A stretch of DNA of 64,000 bases from Candidatus Methylacidiphilum fumarolicum (GTDB lineage Bacteria > Verrucomicrobiota > Verrucomicrobiia > Methylacidiphilales > Methylacidiphilaceae). Position numbers and translations under genes: made by a program. Each line of letters begins with the position of its first letter. Positions within the stretch are counted from its first letter, which is position 1. The notes under the pieces were generated by a model. That model ran no database searches. It was not told where the DNA came from and was given only the letters and a program-made list of their open reading frames with translations. The stretch spans positions 1,426,001 through 1,490,000 of the forward strand of contig NZ_OX458932.1 of assembly GCF_949774925.1 (NCBI RefSeq), written 5' to 3'. Below, one piece after another: positions 26,819 through 34,963 of this stretch.

Positions 26819-28741
26819 CCCATGTTTGGTGAAAATTTCGTAATTTGTTGATTATCAATGATCCTTTTTTCAATGTGTCACTGTGTGGGAGTTTTAGAGG
26901 TTCTTTTTTTGGATTTCCAAGGCTCTAAGGAGCTGATTTTCAGAGCGGAAAGGATCTGACGCGCCTGTCGGTTTCCTGCTGTGACCCCGCGGTGTTTGGT
27001 GCCTCCAACATCTGCCTCGACGACGTGGACGGTACGGAGGTGAGTCCAGGCCACTTCGGTGGAAAAGGGGAGCTTGGCTAGCTTTAGCTTTTTCTCCAAG
27101 AGTCGGTCAAGCAAGAAGGCCAAGGCGGCAACAAAGACATGGGCCTGGACCCGCTGGGGATCATGATGATAGATCGGACGCATCTCTAGGACATCCTTTA
27201 GCTTCCGAAAGGCCCGTTCCACTTGGCTAAGCTCCTTGTAGGCACCCACGGCCTCCACCGCGGAGAGATGTTTTTCTTCTGTCAAAATGAGGTACTTGCC
27301 TTCCAAAAGCTTCTCCTCTTCCAAAGGCTCTTGAGAAAACTCGAAGCGACCGGAAGAAAGACTCCAGCAAAAGTAGCGATGCCCATGATGGGCCGAGAGG
27401 ATACGCCCGGCAGCAGCCCTGATTTTCTCAGGATCTCGAAGCTCTCCTTGTTCCACCTGCTTGGCCAGCTTCTCCAGCTCTTCCCGAATCTTCGAGACCG
27501 CTGCCTCCCGCATCGCTTGCTCGTAGGCGAGCCGCTCGGCACTCTCCACCACAAAAATCCGCTGTCCCGGAAGACGTCCCGGAACTTCGCAAACCCGGTC
27601 ATTACTTCCCGGAGCACAAGGCTGCCAGCAGCCCGCTTGCGCCTGGCAAAGATACTCTAGGACCTCCGAGCTTCTCCGCCGCCGAAGTCCCACCAAAAAC
27701 CCATGGCCCTGACTCCAGAGAAAACCCAAGTTGGCCGTGCTCACCATCCCCCGGTCCCCCACAAAAACCACCCGACGAAGCCCAAAACGCTTCTCTAAAT
27801 CCTCCACCACCCTCTGTACCGTCTCTCCATCCTTGAGATTGCCTCGAAACACATGGTGGGCAATCGGCCAACCATTCACCATCACCACCCCCAAAAGAAT
27901 CTGGCGATTGCCTCCCCGTCGGTCCCGACTGTACCCAAATTGAGCTAGCTCCTCTGGCCCTTCCCCTTCAAAATAGGTGGAAGTCAAGTCGTAGAAGACC
28001 CTCTCAGGCTGGAGGGAAAAAAGATCTCGCAGCCGACTAAAAAGCCCCTCTTCCAGCTCTTCCTTCCGTTGAATCAGCTCATCCAGCGTTCGATACCAAG
28101 GCCAAAGAAACCGATGGTCCACCCGCACCCGACCATTTTCCTTCCATATCGGCAGAATCCGTTCTCCCCTCCGATCGGCTCCATAATCCGTCTCTAACCA
28201 CTGGGCTAAGGCATGTTCGCTTCCTGGACAAATCAGCCGATGAGCCACCAAAACAAACGCTCTCTCCTCAAGAGAAACAGCTTGCGGCCTCTTACCAGAT
28301 GCCTCCAAAAGCTCCGGAAACCCTAACTCCTCCCAAAGCAACCTCGCCACCAAGGTCGGCCCCCAAACTGCCGCCGATTTTGCCTCCCAGCTTCCCGTCG
28401 TCTTCGGCGGCTCTCCTCTCAGAAGCTCCACAAGCCGGTCCACATGCGGAGCCAAAAGCTCCTTCCGCCCCAGATTGGCAATCGTCCGCTGCCTAATCTT
28501 CCCTCGATCGTAATAGCTCTCCACCAGCCGAACATACTGGTCCACCTTCCCGCTTGGCCGCCGAATCGGCACGATCCGTAAAAACATAAAGAGACATTAT
28601 TTCAAAACGCCAATAAATGCAATAATAATCGAGCAATAACTTAAGAAAAGTTATTCACAATGTAGCACTATGTTTTTTGCAAAAATCGCTTCCTCTCCCC
28701 TGGAGCACCTCCAAAATCAGCTCATTTTCACCAAACATGAG
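26819..28741 (-). mobile_element. IS1634-type insertion sequence, complete copy
   Basis: A 1.92-kb element bounded by 18-base inverted repeats beginning C(C/T)CATGTTTGGTGAAAAT (26819-26836 and 28724-28741), with one mismatch. A direct repeat TTAG flanks it at 26815-26818 and 28742-28745 and is the likely target duplication. It carries one transposase gene and sits between the TMEM14-like gene and yraN. The remnant at 58249-59189 has the same ends. Confidence 0.85.
26878..28587 (-). CDS. IS1634-type DDE transposase
   Basis: Full-length transposase of 569 residues that moves the surrounding element. The N-terminus MFLRIVPIRRPSGKVDQYVRLVESYYDRGK is a small DNA-contact domain. The catalytic residues lie in VFYDLTSTYFEGEGPEELAQFGYSRD (first Asp), VVFVGDRGM (second Asp) and YKELSQVERAFRKLKDVLEMRPIYHH (Glu, IS4-like Y-x-x-x-x-x-E helix). 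Between the second Asp and the Glu is a long insertion, as in the IS4/IS1634 group. The gene is uninterrupted and GC-richer than the flanking chromosome, which suggests recent arrival. Confidence 0.9.
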   Translation of the reverse strand: MFLRIVPIRRPSGKVDQYVRLVESYYDRGKIRQRTIANLGRKELLAPHVDRLVELLRGEPPKTTGSWEAKSAAVWGPTLVARLLWEELGFPELLEASGKRPQAVSLEERAFVLVAHRLICPGSEHALAQWLETDYGADRRGERILPIWKENGRVRVDHRFLWPWYRTLDELIQRKEELEEGLFSRLRDLFSLQPERVFYDLTSTYFEGEGPEELAQFGYSRDRRGGNRQILLGVVMVNGWPIAHHVFRGNLKDGETVQRVVEDLEKRFGLRRVVFVGDRGMVSTANLGFLWSQGHGFLVGLRRRRSSEVLEYLCQAQAGCWQPCAPGSNDRVCEVPGRLPGQRIFVVESAERLAYEQAMREAAVSKIREELEKLAKQVEQGELRDPEKIRAAAGRILSAHHGHRYFCWSLSSGRFEFSQEPLEEEKLLEGKYLILTEEKHLSAVEAVGAYKELSQVERAFRKLKDVLEMRPIYHHDPQRVQAHVFVAALAFLLDRLLEKKLKLAKLPFSTEVAWTHLRTVHVVEADVGGTKHRGVTAGNRQARQILSALKISSLEPWKSKKRTSKTPTQ

Positions 28742-28778
28742 TTAGAGACTGAAGTTAAGAACTTTTTTATCGTTTCTC

Positions 28779-29015
28779 TCAAAATATCATTTGAATAAAA
28801 AAACCACTTATAGCTATTTTTTCAGCCAGCAGGGCTAATGCCACATTGTAGCCATTTCCTAAAGCTTCCAATTCAGCTGTTCTCCTTTTGATCAACTCTT
28901 TGCAAAAGAGTTTCTTTTGAAATGTTTTTAATCTGCTAAAGCTCTTGGTCCACTCCAGAAAAGATTTTTTGGATTGGAATGAGAAAGTGCTGCTATTAAG
29001 AGAATCCTCTATCAT
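28779..29015 (-). CDS. Small hypothetical protein next to IS element
   Basis: A 78-residue reading frame with a helical, charged middle (FLEWTKSFSRLKTFQKKLFCKELIKRRTAELEALG) and a short hydrophobic end. I recognise no family. It has an acceptable ATG but no clear ribosome site, and it begins 34 bases past the IS target duplication; it could be a fragment of a gene cut by the insertion. Confidence 0.3.
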   Translation of the reverse strand: MIEDSLNSSTFSFQSKKSFLEWTKSFSRLKTFQKKLFCKELIKRRTAELEALGNGYNVALALLAEKIAISGFFIQMIF

Positions 29016-29216
29016 ACAAATGAGGTCCTTTTTAAAGAGGCTTGAAGGCCAAGGCTATTTTTTTTTTCTTACTATTCTAGTCTAGCTCCAGAAGCTAAAA
29101 GTATGTAGGAATATCTTCTTTTTTGCCGCTTCGACAGGCTTTTGCAATGCGAAACTAACGCGCCCCTACCAGAAGGTCCATGGAAGTGTTATTATTCCTA
29201 TATAAAATAGATTTAT

Positions 29217-29660
29217 TTATAGTTCATTTTCTTTTCCAAAAACGTTCCGAGTATGAATGACCTTTGGAAAACTCTTTTCTAAAAATAAAATTTCAACTGT
29301 GTCAAAACGAAAAGGTACAGAAGCTTTCTTTAAAAGTTTCAAATAGCCATAGGCAGCAGCAATCAGGCGGCTCTTTTCTTTTTGATCTATCCGTATGTGC
29401 CATTCTTCGAATATGGCCAAATAACGGCCTTTCACTACTACAAACACGAGGGTTTGTTTCTCTCGGCATACAAGATCAAGTTTGTATCCTTCAATCGTTA
29501 TATTTCTTAGAAGGATAATAAATCCTATTTTTCGAAGAAAACTTGTTGCAAGTTTTGCGGCTCTTTTCTCCACCCAAAGCTGAACACTCAGTGGATCTTG
29601 CTTTAAGAGAAGAAGTCGAAGCAGAGGCAGCAAAAAGATCCTTTCCATGGATACAATCAT
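29217..29660 (-). CDS. YraN/UPF0102-family protein with altered active site
   Basis: Belongs to the UPF0102 group of restriction-endonuclease-like folds, usually next to rnhB, as here (an IS607 copy separates them). The blocks KLATSFLRKIGFIILLRNIT, LDLVCREKQTLVFVVVKGR and IDQKEKSRLIAAAYGYL match the family. The usual GEIDL reads YKLDL and the catalytic-looking EVK reads VVK, so the PD-(D/E)XK acid is missing. The first 20 residues are hydrophobic. It may be inactive or a divergent structural version. Confidence 0.7.
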   Translation of the reverse strand: MIVSMERIFLLPLLRLLLLKQDPLSVQLWVEKRAAKLATSFLRKIGFIILLRNITIEGYKLDLVCREKQTLVFVVVKGRYLAIFEEWHIRIDQKEKSRLIAAAYGYLKLLKKASVPFRFDTVEILFLEKSFPKVIHTRNVFGKENEL

Positions 29661-29844
29661 TTCTTAGTATTAAACAGTAGGCCGATCATAGTTTGAATTT
29701 TATGAGTTGTTTTTAAGTATAACGACACTTCTAATTTCCAAGACACCCTACTATAAAAAGCATTAGGATGAGGGTTAGAACAGTTTCCATAATAATTACT
29801 CTTTCTTGTGCAGTAACGTGTATATTTTGAACCTGTTGCGCAAG

Positions 29845-30470
29845 ATGGTCAGCCTTCAAAAGACCGCCAGAATTCCTGAGGGGTTTTGTCCCAACGCTGC
29901 GGTGATGGGAACGCGAGGGCAAGCTTTTGCCGCAAGCCCGCACGGCGGGCGGACGCCAGCGCTACGCTCTTGTGCGGTTGCCCCAGAGCTATTCCGTGCC
30001 GAAGCCGAAGCTAACTGGCGTACCATTGCCTATGCCCGTGTTTCCAGCCCCGATTAGAAGGACGAGCTGGAAGGGCAGAAACAGATGCTTGAGCTGTTCT
30101 GTGCCTGCCAGGGCTGAACGTTTGAGGCCATCGCGAACGTAGGGTCTGGCATGAAATCTCACACGAGGGGTCTCAAGCGGCTGCTCGATGCTGGCATCAG
30201 TGGCAAGATTAAGTGGCTGGTCGTCCTCCACAAGAACCGGCTGTTGTGCTTTGGTACAGAACTGGTATTTGCCACCTACAGGGCGAAAAACGTGGAAGTG
30301 GTCCTTCTCAACCAAGACAAAGAGACGACCTTCGAGGAAGATTGGGCCAAGGGCGTGTTGGAAATCATTGCAATGTTTAGCGCTTGGCTATGCGGGGGAG
30401 TCGCTTGCGCAAGAACCAGAAGCTATTGGATGATGTCAAAAAAGCTGTGGAGGAATCTCAGTCGGGATCA
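29845..30470 (+). pseudogene. tnpA: IS607 serine recombinase TnpA, broken (copy 2)
   Basis: Carries the same lesions as copy 1: the MerR-like head split between two frames (MVSLQKTARIP, then KLLPQARTAGGRQRYALV), a TAG directly after YARVSSPD, a TGA after CACQG, then the catalytic tail GLKRLLDA, WLVVLHKNRL, VEVVLLNQDKETTF, DDVKKAVEES. The predicted fragments of 118, 108 and 81 residues are the same in both copies. Confidence 0.8.
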
Positions 30471-31405
30471 TCGCTACATAATCGCGCTGGTCTCACACAG
30501 TATTTAGGTCACCTCCTTCGCCAAGGCAGCGGGGACCACACGGTTCAGATACAACTGGGTGCTGACCAAGTGGTAGAGACTTTATGCGGGGGGGGAAAGC
30601 CAAGCACCTGCCTGCCCAAGCTCTCGCAGCCTTCCTTCCGTCACCAGCTCAACGCCATGAAACGCGAGCAATTCCCCTGTATGCTCGAAGTCACCAAAAA
30701 CGCATCACAGATGGCAATTGGGCAGTTGGGAGTCGCCTGCAAGAACTTCTGGGCAGGACGCGCAAAGTACCCGAAGTACCGCAAGACAGGCGGGCCTGAC
30801 TGTTTTCCCCTGACTAGAGAGCTCGGGTTAGCGGACAATGCTCCGATTCCCAAAAGCACACGGTTGCCGGTGACAGAGAATGCGAAAAAGGTAATAGCCA
30901 AGCTGTCCAGCCTTCACGCCTGCATCGCCAATATCCGGCAGGACGCCTGTCGCCAGTTCACGTCCAACCTCACCCGACGGTTTCATTCGATTGTCATCAA
31001 AGACTTGCATGGGGAGGGGATACTGAAAAGCCATCCCCTGGCTTGGTCCATTGCCGACGGGAGTGTTTTCGAGTTCTGGCGGCAACTAGAATACAAGGCG
31101 GAATGGTGGGGGTGGCCGATCGCTGGTTTGCGTCCAGCAATACCTCTTTGGCTTGTGGGAGGGGTCAGAAGAAAATTCCGCTGGCTGTTCGACAGTGGAC
31201 CTGCCTGGACTGTGGAAGCCTCCAGGACTGGGAGGTGAATGCGACCAGTAATCACCTGGCGTATGGCTTGGCAGTATTGGCGGCTCTATGGCAAGTGCTG
31301 TCAGATGTGAAGTATGGGGAAAGGAAAGCTCTGGCCGTCGTCACCACAAGAAGGCGGTGTGAAACTGGCCTTGAGGAAGCAGGAAGACAGCTTTGTTTCT
31401 GCTGA
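30440..31405 (+). pseudogene. tnpB: TnpB, broken (copy 2)
   Basis: Same TnpB as copy 1 but with eight G instead of nine in the run at 30588-30595, which here joins the tnpA-tail frame to the tnpB body into one 284-codon frame (30384-31238). Stops remain after SHSI and NWVLTKW in the true tnpB frame, and the end is shifted into a second frame (ADRWFASSNTSLACGRG, then CLDCGSLQDWEVNAT). The RuvC Asp of HDRDVNAA is Glu in DWEVNAT. No active protein is expected. Confidence 0.8.
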
Positions 31406-31455
31406 CGAGTAGAAATGAGTAAGTCCGATGGAGCGTTCTAAAAGGCTGTCTTTTC

Positions 31456-32094
31456 TTACCAATAACCCTCATATTGACCAAAGAATTCTCTTTTTCTAAA
31501 AAAAGATTTTCTGTGAAAAGGACTAAATCCATTTGTTTTTATTGCTGCAAAATGAGAAGGAGTACCATATCCTTTGTTTTTATCCCATCCATAATTTCTA
31601 TAGAGAGATCCAAGCTTAGTCATCCACAGGTCTCGGTTTACTTTAGCAACAAGCGATGCAGCAGCAATAGATGCCACTTTAGCATCTCCTTGAGCAATGG
31701 GTATAGATGTAATTTCAATCCCGGGCAACTTCCATATCCCATCTATTAGAAGAAGATCAGGCTCAACATCAAGGCAACAGACGGCTCTTCTCATGGCCAA
31801 TAAGCTTGCCTTATGAACATTGCATTTTTCTATCTCTTCGACCGAGGAAAAACCAAGACCATACTTTATTTCGATTTCTTTGATCAGCCACCGAACAACC
31901 GATTCTCTTTTTTTCTCTCCTACGCACTTGGAATCTTTCAAAGATTGATGAAAAGGTAGCTCCAGTGGTAAAATCACAGCCGCCGCAACAATTGGTCCAG
32001 CCAAAGCACCCCTTCCAACTTCATCAATTCCCGCTATAAGCCTATACCCATCATTAGAGAGTCTTTTTTCGAAAGTCAGATCGAGGGGAGTCAT
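31456..32094 (-). CDS. rnhB: Ribonuclease HII
   Basis: Cleaves RNA in RNA-DNA hybrids and at single ribonucleotides in DNA. YRLIAGIDEVGRGALAGPIVAAAVIL holds the catalytic Asp-Glu pair, PDLLLIDGIWKLPG the third Asp, and GDAKVASIAAASLVAKVNRD the fourth acidic block; YGWDKNKGYGTPSHFAAI is the C-terminal substrate motif. 212 residues is normal. It follows rplS by 43 bases on the same strand, the common order. Confidence 0.94.
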   Translation of the reverse strand: MTPLDLTFEKRLSNDGYRLIAGIDEVGRGALAGPIVAAAVILPLELPFHQSLKDSKCVGEKKRESVVRWLIKEIEIKYGLGFSSVEEIEKCNVHKASLLAMRRAVCCLDVEPDLLLIDGIWKLPGIEITSIPIAQGDAKVASIAAASLVAKVNRDLWMTKLGSLYRNYGWDKNKGYGTPSHFAAIKTNGFSPFHRKSFFRKREFFGQYEGYW

Positions 32095-32137
32095 ATAGAG
32101 CCAAAGAACGACCTTTTTTCCCCTTTATTCCCCTATT

Positions 32138-32482
32138 TCACTTTTTCATCCCAAGCATCGCTTCTTTGCCCTTTTGTTTCCGTAAATAATAGAGTCTTGC
32201 TCTTCTTATCTTAGGAGCCTTCTTTTCAATAATGATCTTTTCGATAGCAGGAGAATGCAATTTAAAATTCCGCTCGATCCCTTCTCCATAACTAATTTTT
32301 CTGACAATAAAAGACTCGTTTATTCCTCTGCCTTTTCGACTAATGACAATACCAGAAAAAGATTGGATTCTTTCCTTTTCTCCCTCCACTACCTTGGTCA
32401 TCACCGTAACAAAATCACCACGAGAAAATGAAGGGATGTCTTTTCTTAGCTGACTTGATTCAATTTTTTCAATCAGATTCAT
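32138..32482 (-). CDS. rplS: Ribosomal protein bL19
   Basis: Large-subunit protein at the 30S-50S interface, 114 residues. FSRGDFVTVMTKVVEGEKERIQSFSGIVISRKGRG, ESFIVRKISYGEGIERNFKLHSPAIEKI and RRARLYYLRKQKGKEA are diagnostic. It overlaps trmD by 14 bases, and AAGGAGACT ahead of the ATG lies within the trmD end. Confidence 0.96.
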   Translation of the reverse strand: MNLIEKIESSQLRKDIPSFSRGDFVTVMTKVVEGEKERIQSFSGIVISRKGRGINESFIVRKISYGEGIERNFKLHSPAIEKIIIEKKAPKIRRARLYYLRKQKGKEAMLGMKK

Positions 32483-33176
32483 ATTGAGTCTCCTTTTTCT
32501 TAGCTTCCCAAAGATCTTTTCGAAATTTTTCAGTTTTTTCTTCCGCTAACCGCTTTCTCCATAGATTGATTGCTTTGTGATTTCCCGACAGAAGCACCTC
32601 TGGAACCTCCCAATCCCTAAATTTTCTTGGCCGGGTATACTGGGGAGCTTCAAGTAACATATCTTTAAAAGATTCGTCAATAACCGAATTTTCGTTGCCT
32701 AAAACCCCTGGGATCAACCTCACCACACTATCTATAATAACAAGGGTGGCGATTGTCCCGTTACTGAGTATATAGTCTCCAACACAAATTTCAAAGTCTA
32801 CAAGCTGATCTATCACCCGCTGATCCACCCCTTCATACTGTCCGCAAATAAAAATCAACCGTTGTTGGCTTGCTAAGTTGGCAGCCATTTTTTGGCTAAA
32901 CTGAAAGCCGGAAGGAGAAGGAAATACAACCGTATCTTTTTCCTTATCATATCCAATGGCTTCCATAGCATCAAATATTGGCTCACATTTCAAGACCATT
33001 CCAGGACCCCCTCCATAGGGCCTATCGTCTACCGTCCTATGCTTATCCCTTGCATAATCTCTCAACTGATGGATAAAAAGACGTAACAATCCCTTTTTGA
33101 TCGCTTGTTTTAAAATTCCTTCTTCCGATGCAGCCTCAATAATTTTAGGACACAGGGTGATTACGTCAATTCTCAC
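32469..33176 (-). CDS. trmD: tRNA (guanine37-N1)-methyltransferase
   Basis: Methylates G37 next to the anticodon to prevent frameshifting. The knot fold motifs are clear: MRIDVITLCPKII, QLRDYARDKHRTVDDRPYGGGPGMVLKCEPIF, FICGQYEGVDQRVID, and FEICVGDYILSNGTIATLVIIDSVVRLIPGVLGN, then PQYTRPRKFRDWEVPEVLLSGNH. It sits in the standard rpsP-trmD-rplS row. Confidence 0.96.
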   Translation of the reverse strand: MRIDVITLCPKIIEAASEEGILKQAIKKGLLRLFIHQLRDYARDKHRTVDDRPYGGGPGMVLKCEPIFDAMEAIGYDKEKDTVVFPSPSGFQFSQKMAANLASQQRLIFICGQYEGVDQRVIDQLVDFEICVGDYILSNGTIATLVIIDSVVRLIPGVLGNENSVIDESFKDMLLEAPQYTRPRKFRDWEVPEVLLSGNHKAINLWRKRLAEEKTEKFRKDLWEAKKKETQYESD

Positions 33177-33276
33177 TTTAGCAGAGAAAAGAATGGGACT
33201 TTTCTCGATTGCTTATTTCTTTATGTACGGATCAGTCCATTTTAACCACAAAAAATCCCCAGTTTGCAAATCTCAT

Positions 33277-33534
33277 TCAATGAACGGCAACGTTCTTTGA
33301 TGCTTTCTTTATAAGGTGATTGACTGTTTCCGTTGGCTTTGCTCCTTTCTCAAGCCAATATTCCACTCGATCCATCTTAAGTCTGTAAAAATTTGGTTCC
33401 TCAGCCATTGGATTATAAAATCCAACTTCTTCTAAATACTTGCCATTAGCAGGCCACCTCTTTTCTGCAACAACAATTCTATAAACAGGCCTACCTTTCT
33501 TCCCTTCCCGACGTAATCTAATTACTACAGCCAT
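33277..33534 (-). CDS. rpsP: Ribosomal protein bS16
   Basis: Small-subunit protein of 85 residues. VVIRLRREGKKGRPVYRIVVAEKRWPANGKYLEEVGFYNP and the MDRVEYWLEKGAKPTETVNHLIKKA end are diagnostic. It lies 108 bases after ffh and 100 bases before trmD; no rimM gene lies between, although one often does in other bacteria. Confidence 0.95.
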   Translation of the reverse strand: MAVVIRLRREGKKGRPVYRIVVAEKRWPANGKYLEEVGFYNPMAEEPNFYRLKMDRVEYWLEKGAKPTETVNHLIKKASKNVAVH

Positions 33535-33641
33535 AACAATCGTTCCTTATGAAATTATTGATAAAAACTCTATTTATTCGTACCAAATCATCAATCTAAA
33601 GAAAAAATAAACTATATAACTGAAAAGATAAAAAACAAGCT

Positions 33642-34955
33642 TTAGTTTTTAAAAAAAGGAAACTTGAAGCCTTCTTTAGAAGAAGAAAACTTTTTGATTA
33701 GTTTTCGGACAGAATCAAATCGTCTTAAAAACTCATTGATCTCCGGAACAGTGGTCCCACTGCCTTTAGCTATTCTTAATTTTCTTTTACCATTGATTAA
33801 ATCAGGATTTTTTCTTTCTTCTGGAGTCATGGAAAGGACTATGGCTTCAATCCTTTTGAGTTTTTTGTCATCAATCTCAATCTGTCCTTTTCCTGGGAAT
33901 CCAGGCAGATAAGACAACAGTTGGTCCAATGGTCCCAGCTTTTTAAGCATTCGCATTTGGACAAGAAAGTCATCTAATCCGAATTGCTTGGAACGGATTT
34001 TCTTTTCGATTTCGGCAAGCGACTGTTCTTTTATCTGAGCTTCCACTTTTTCAACAAAAGAAACAATATCTCCAAATCCAAAGAGCCGATCGACCAATCG
34101 TTCCGCACGGAACAACTCAAAAGCCTCCACCTTTTCTCCTGTCCCTAAAAACAAAACGGACAGTCCTGTTACTTTCTTAACAGAAAATGCAGCTCCCCCT
34201 CTGGCATCCCCATCAAATTTTGAAAGGATCAACCCTGAAACAGGAATTTTTTCAATGAAAGCCTTTACAATGTCGACCCCCTTTTGACCGGTTGCTGAAT
34301 CAATCACAAGAAGGACTTCCTGAGGAAGCACCACAGAATAGGCAAGCTGTAATTCTTTAAGAAGCTCTTCGTCTAAATCTAGCCTTCCTGCCGTATCATA
34401 AATGACGACCGATAGCCGATCTTGCTTTGTTTGCTCTAGGGCTCTGGAAAGGAAAGCCTCTATTTTTTCCTCTTTTTCTGGAGCATACACTGGAACATCA
34501 ATCTGCGAAGCAAGCTTGGTTAGCTGTTCTATAGCAGCTGGCCGCATCAAATCCGCTGCCACAAGTCCTACCCTTTCCTTGTTCTTTTTGCACCATAAAG
34601 CAAGTTTAGCGGCAGTGGTCGTTTTTCCAGACCCGTTTAACCCACACAGCAATATTCTTAAAGGCCGTTCACTCAATAATCCCTGCTTTTCTGATGCAAG
34701 ATACTCAATGAGAGCATCATGAAAAATCTTGATGAATTGATCCCCAGGCCGAATGCTTTCCAAGACCTTTGTACCTAGAGCCTTTTGTTTGACTTCTTCA
34801 CAAATATCTCTAACGACCTGATAATGAACATCAGCAGCTAAAAGAGCCAGCCTAATTTCCCTTATAGCTCCAGAAATATTTTCTTCACTGAGTTTTCCAT
34901 AGCCCCTCAGATTCTTAAACAGTGCCTGCAGTTTTTGCTGTAAAAGCTCCAACAT
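33642..34955 (-). CDS. ffh: Signal recognition particle protein Ffh
   Basis: GTPase that delivers signal-peptide-bearing ribosomes to the membrane. N domain (LQALFKNLRGYGKLSEENI), P-loop GLNGSGKTTTAAKLAL, the guanine-binding TAGRLDLDEELLKEL and SKFDGDARGGAAFSV, then the methionine-rich M domain (QMRMLKKLGPLDQLLSYLPGFPGKG, SMTPEERKNPDLI, RIAKGSGTTVPEINEFLRRF). ATG 34955 is preferred to TTG 34970, which would overlap the pafA stop. It lies directly after the proteasome genes. Confidence 0.95.
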   Translation of the reverse strand: MLELLQQKLQALFKNLRGYGKLSEENISGAIREIRLALLAADVHYQVVRDICEEVKQKALGTKVLESIRPGDQFIKIFHDALIEYLASEKQGLLSERPLRILLCGLNGSGKTTTAAKLALWCKKNKERVGLVAADLMRPAAIEQLTKLASQIDVPVYAPEKEEKIEAFLSRALEQTKQDRLSVVIYDTAGRLDLDEELLKELQLAYSVVLPQEVLLVIDSATGQKGVDIVKAFIEKIPVSGLILSKFDGDARGGAAFSVKKVTGLSVLFLGTGEKVEAFELFRAERLVDRLFGFGDIVSFVEKVEAQIKEQSLAEIEKKIRSKQFGLDDFLVQMRMLKKLGPLDQLLSYLPGFPGKGQIEIDDKKLKRIEAIVLSMTPEERKNPDLINGKRKLRIAKGSGTTVPEINEFLRRFDSVRKLIKKFSSSKEGFKFPFFKN

Positions 34956-34963
34956 AAAATCAT

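Larger units (their letters stand above)
29827..31436 (+). mobile_element. IS607-family element, copy 2 (inactivated)
   Basis: Inverted near-identical copy of the element at 4945-6564. The shared segment runs from TTGAACCTGT at 29827 to about 31436. The tnpA part and the start of tnpB match copy 1 with no change I can find, while the 3' part of tnpB and the outer left end differ at many bases. It has inserted between rnhB and yraN, splitting the classical trmD-rplS-rnhB-yraN order, in the opposite orientation to those genes. Confidence 0.8.

Noticed and set aside
28695-28745. Possible second terminator near the IS right end
   Set aside because: The symmetry is explained by the IS terminal repeat and its target duplication.
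29731-29790. 19-residue hydrophobic peptide frame METVLTLILMLFIVGCLGN on the minus strand
   Set aside because: Too short to support without a ribosome site or conservation; its longer frame is a shadow of the IS607 end.
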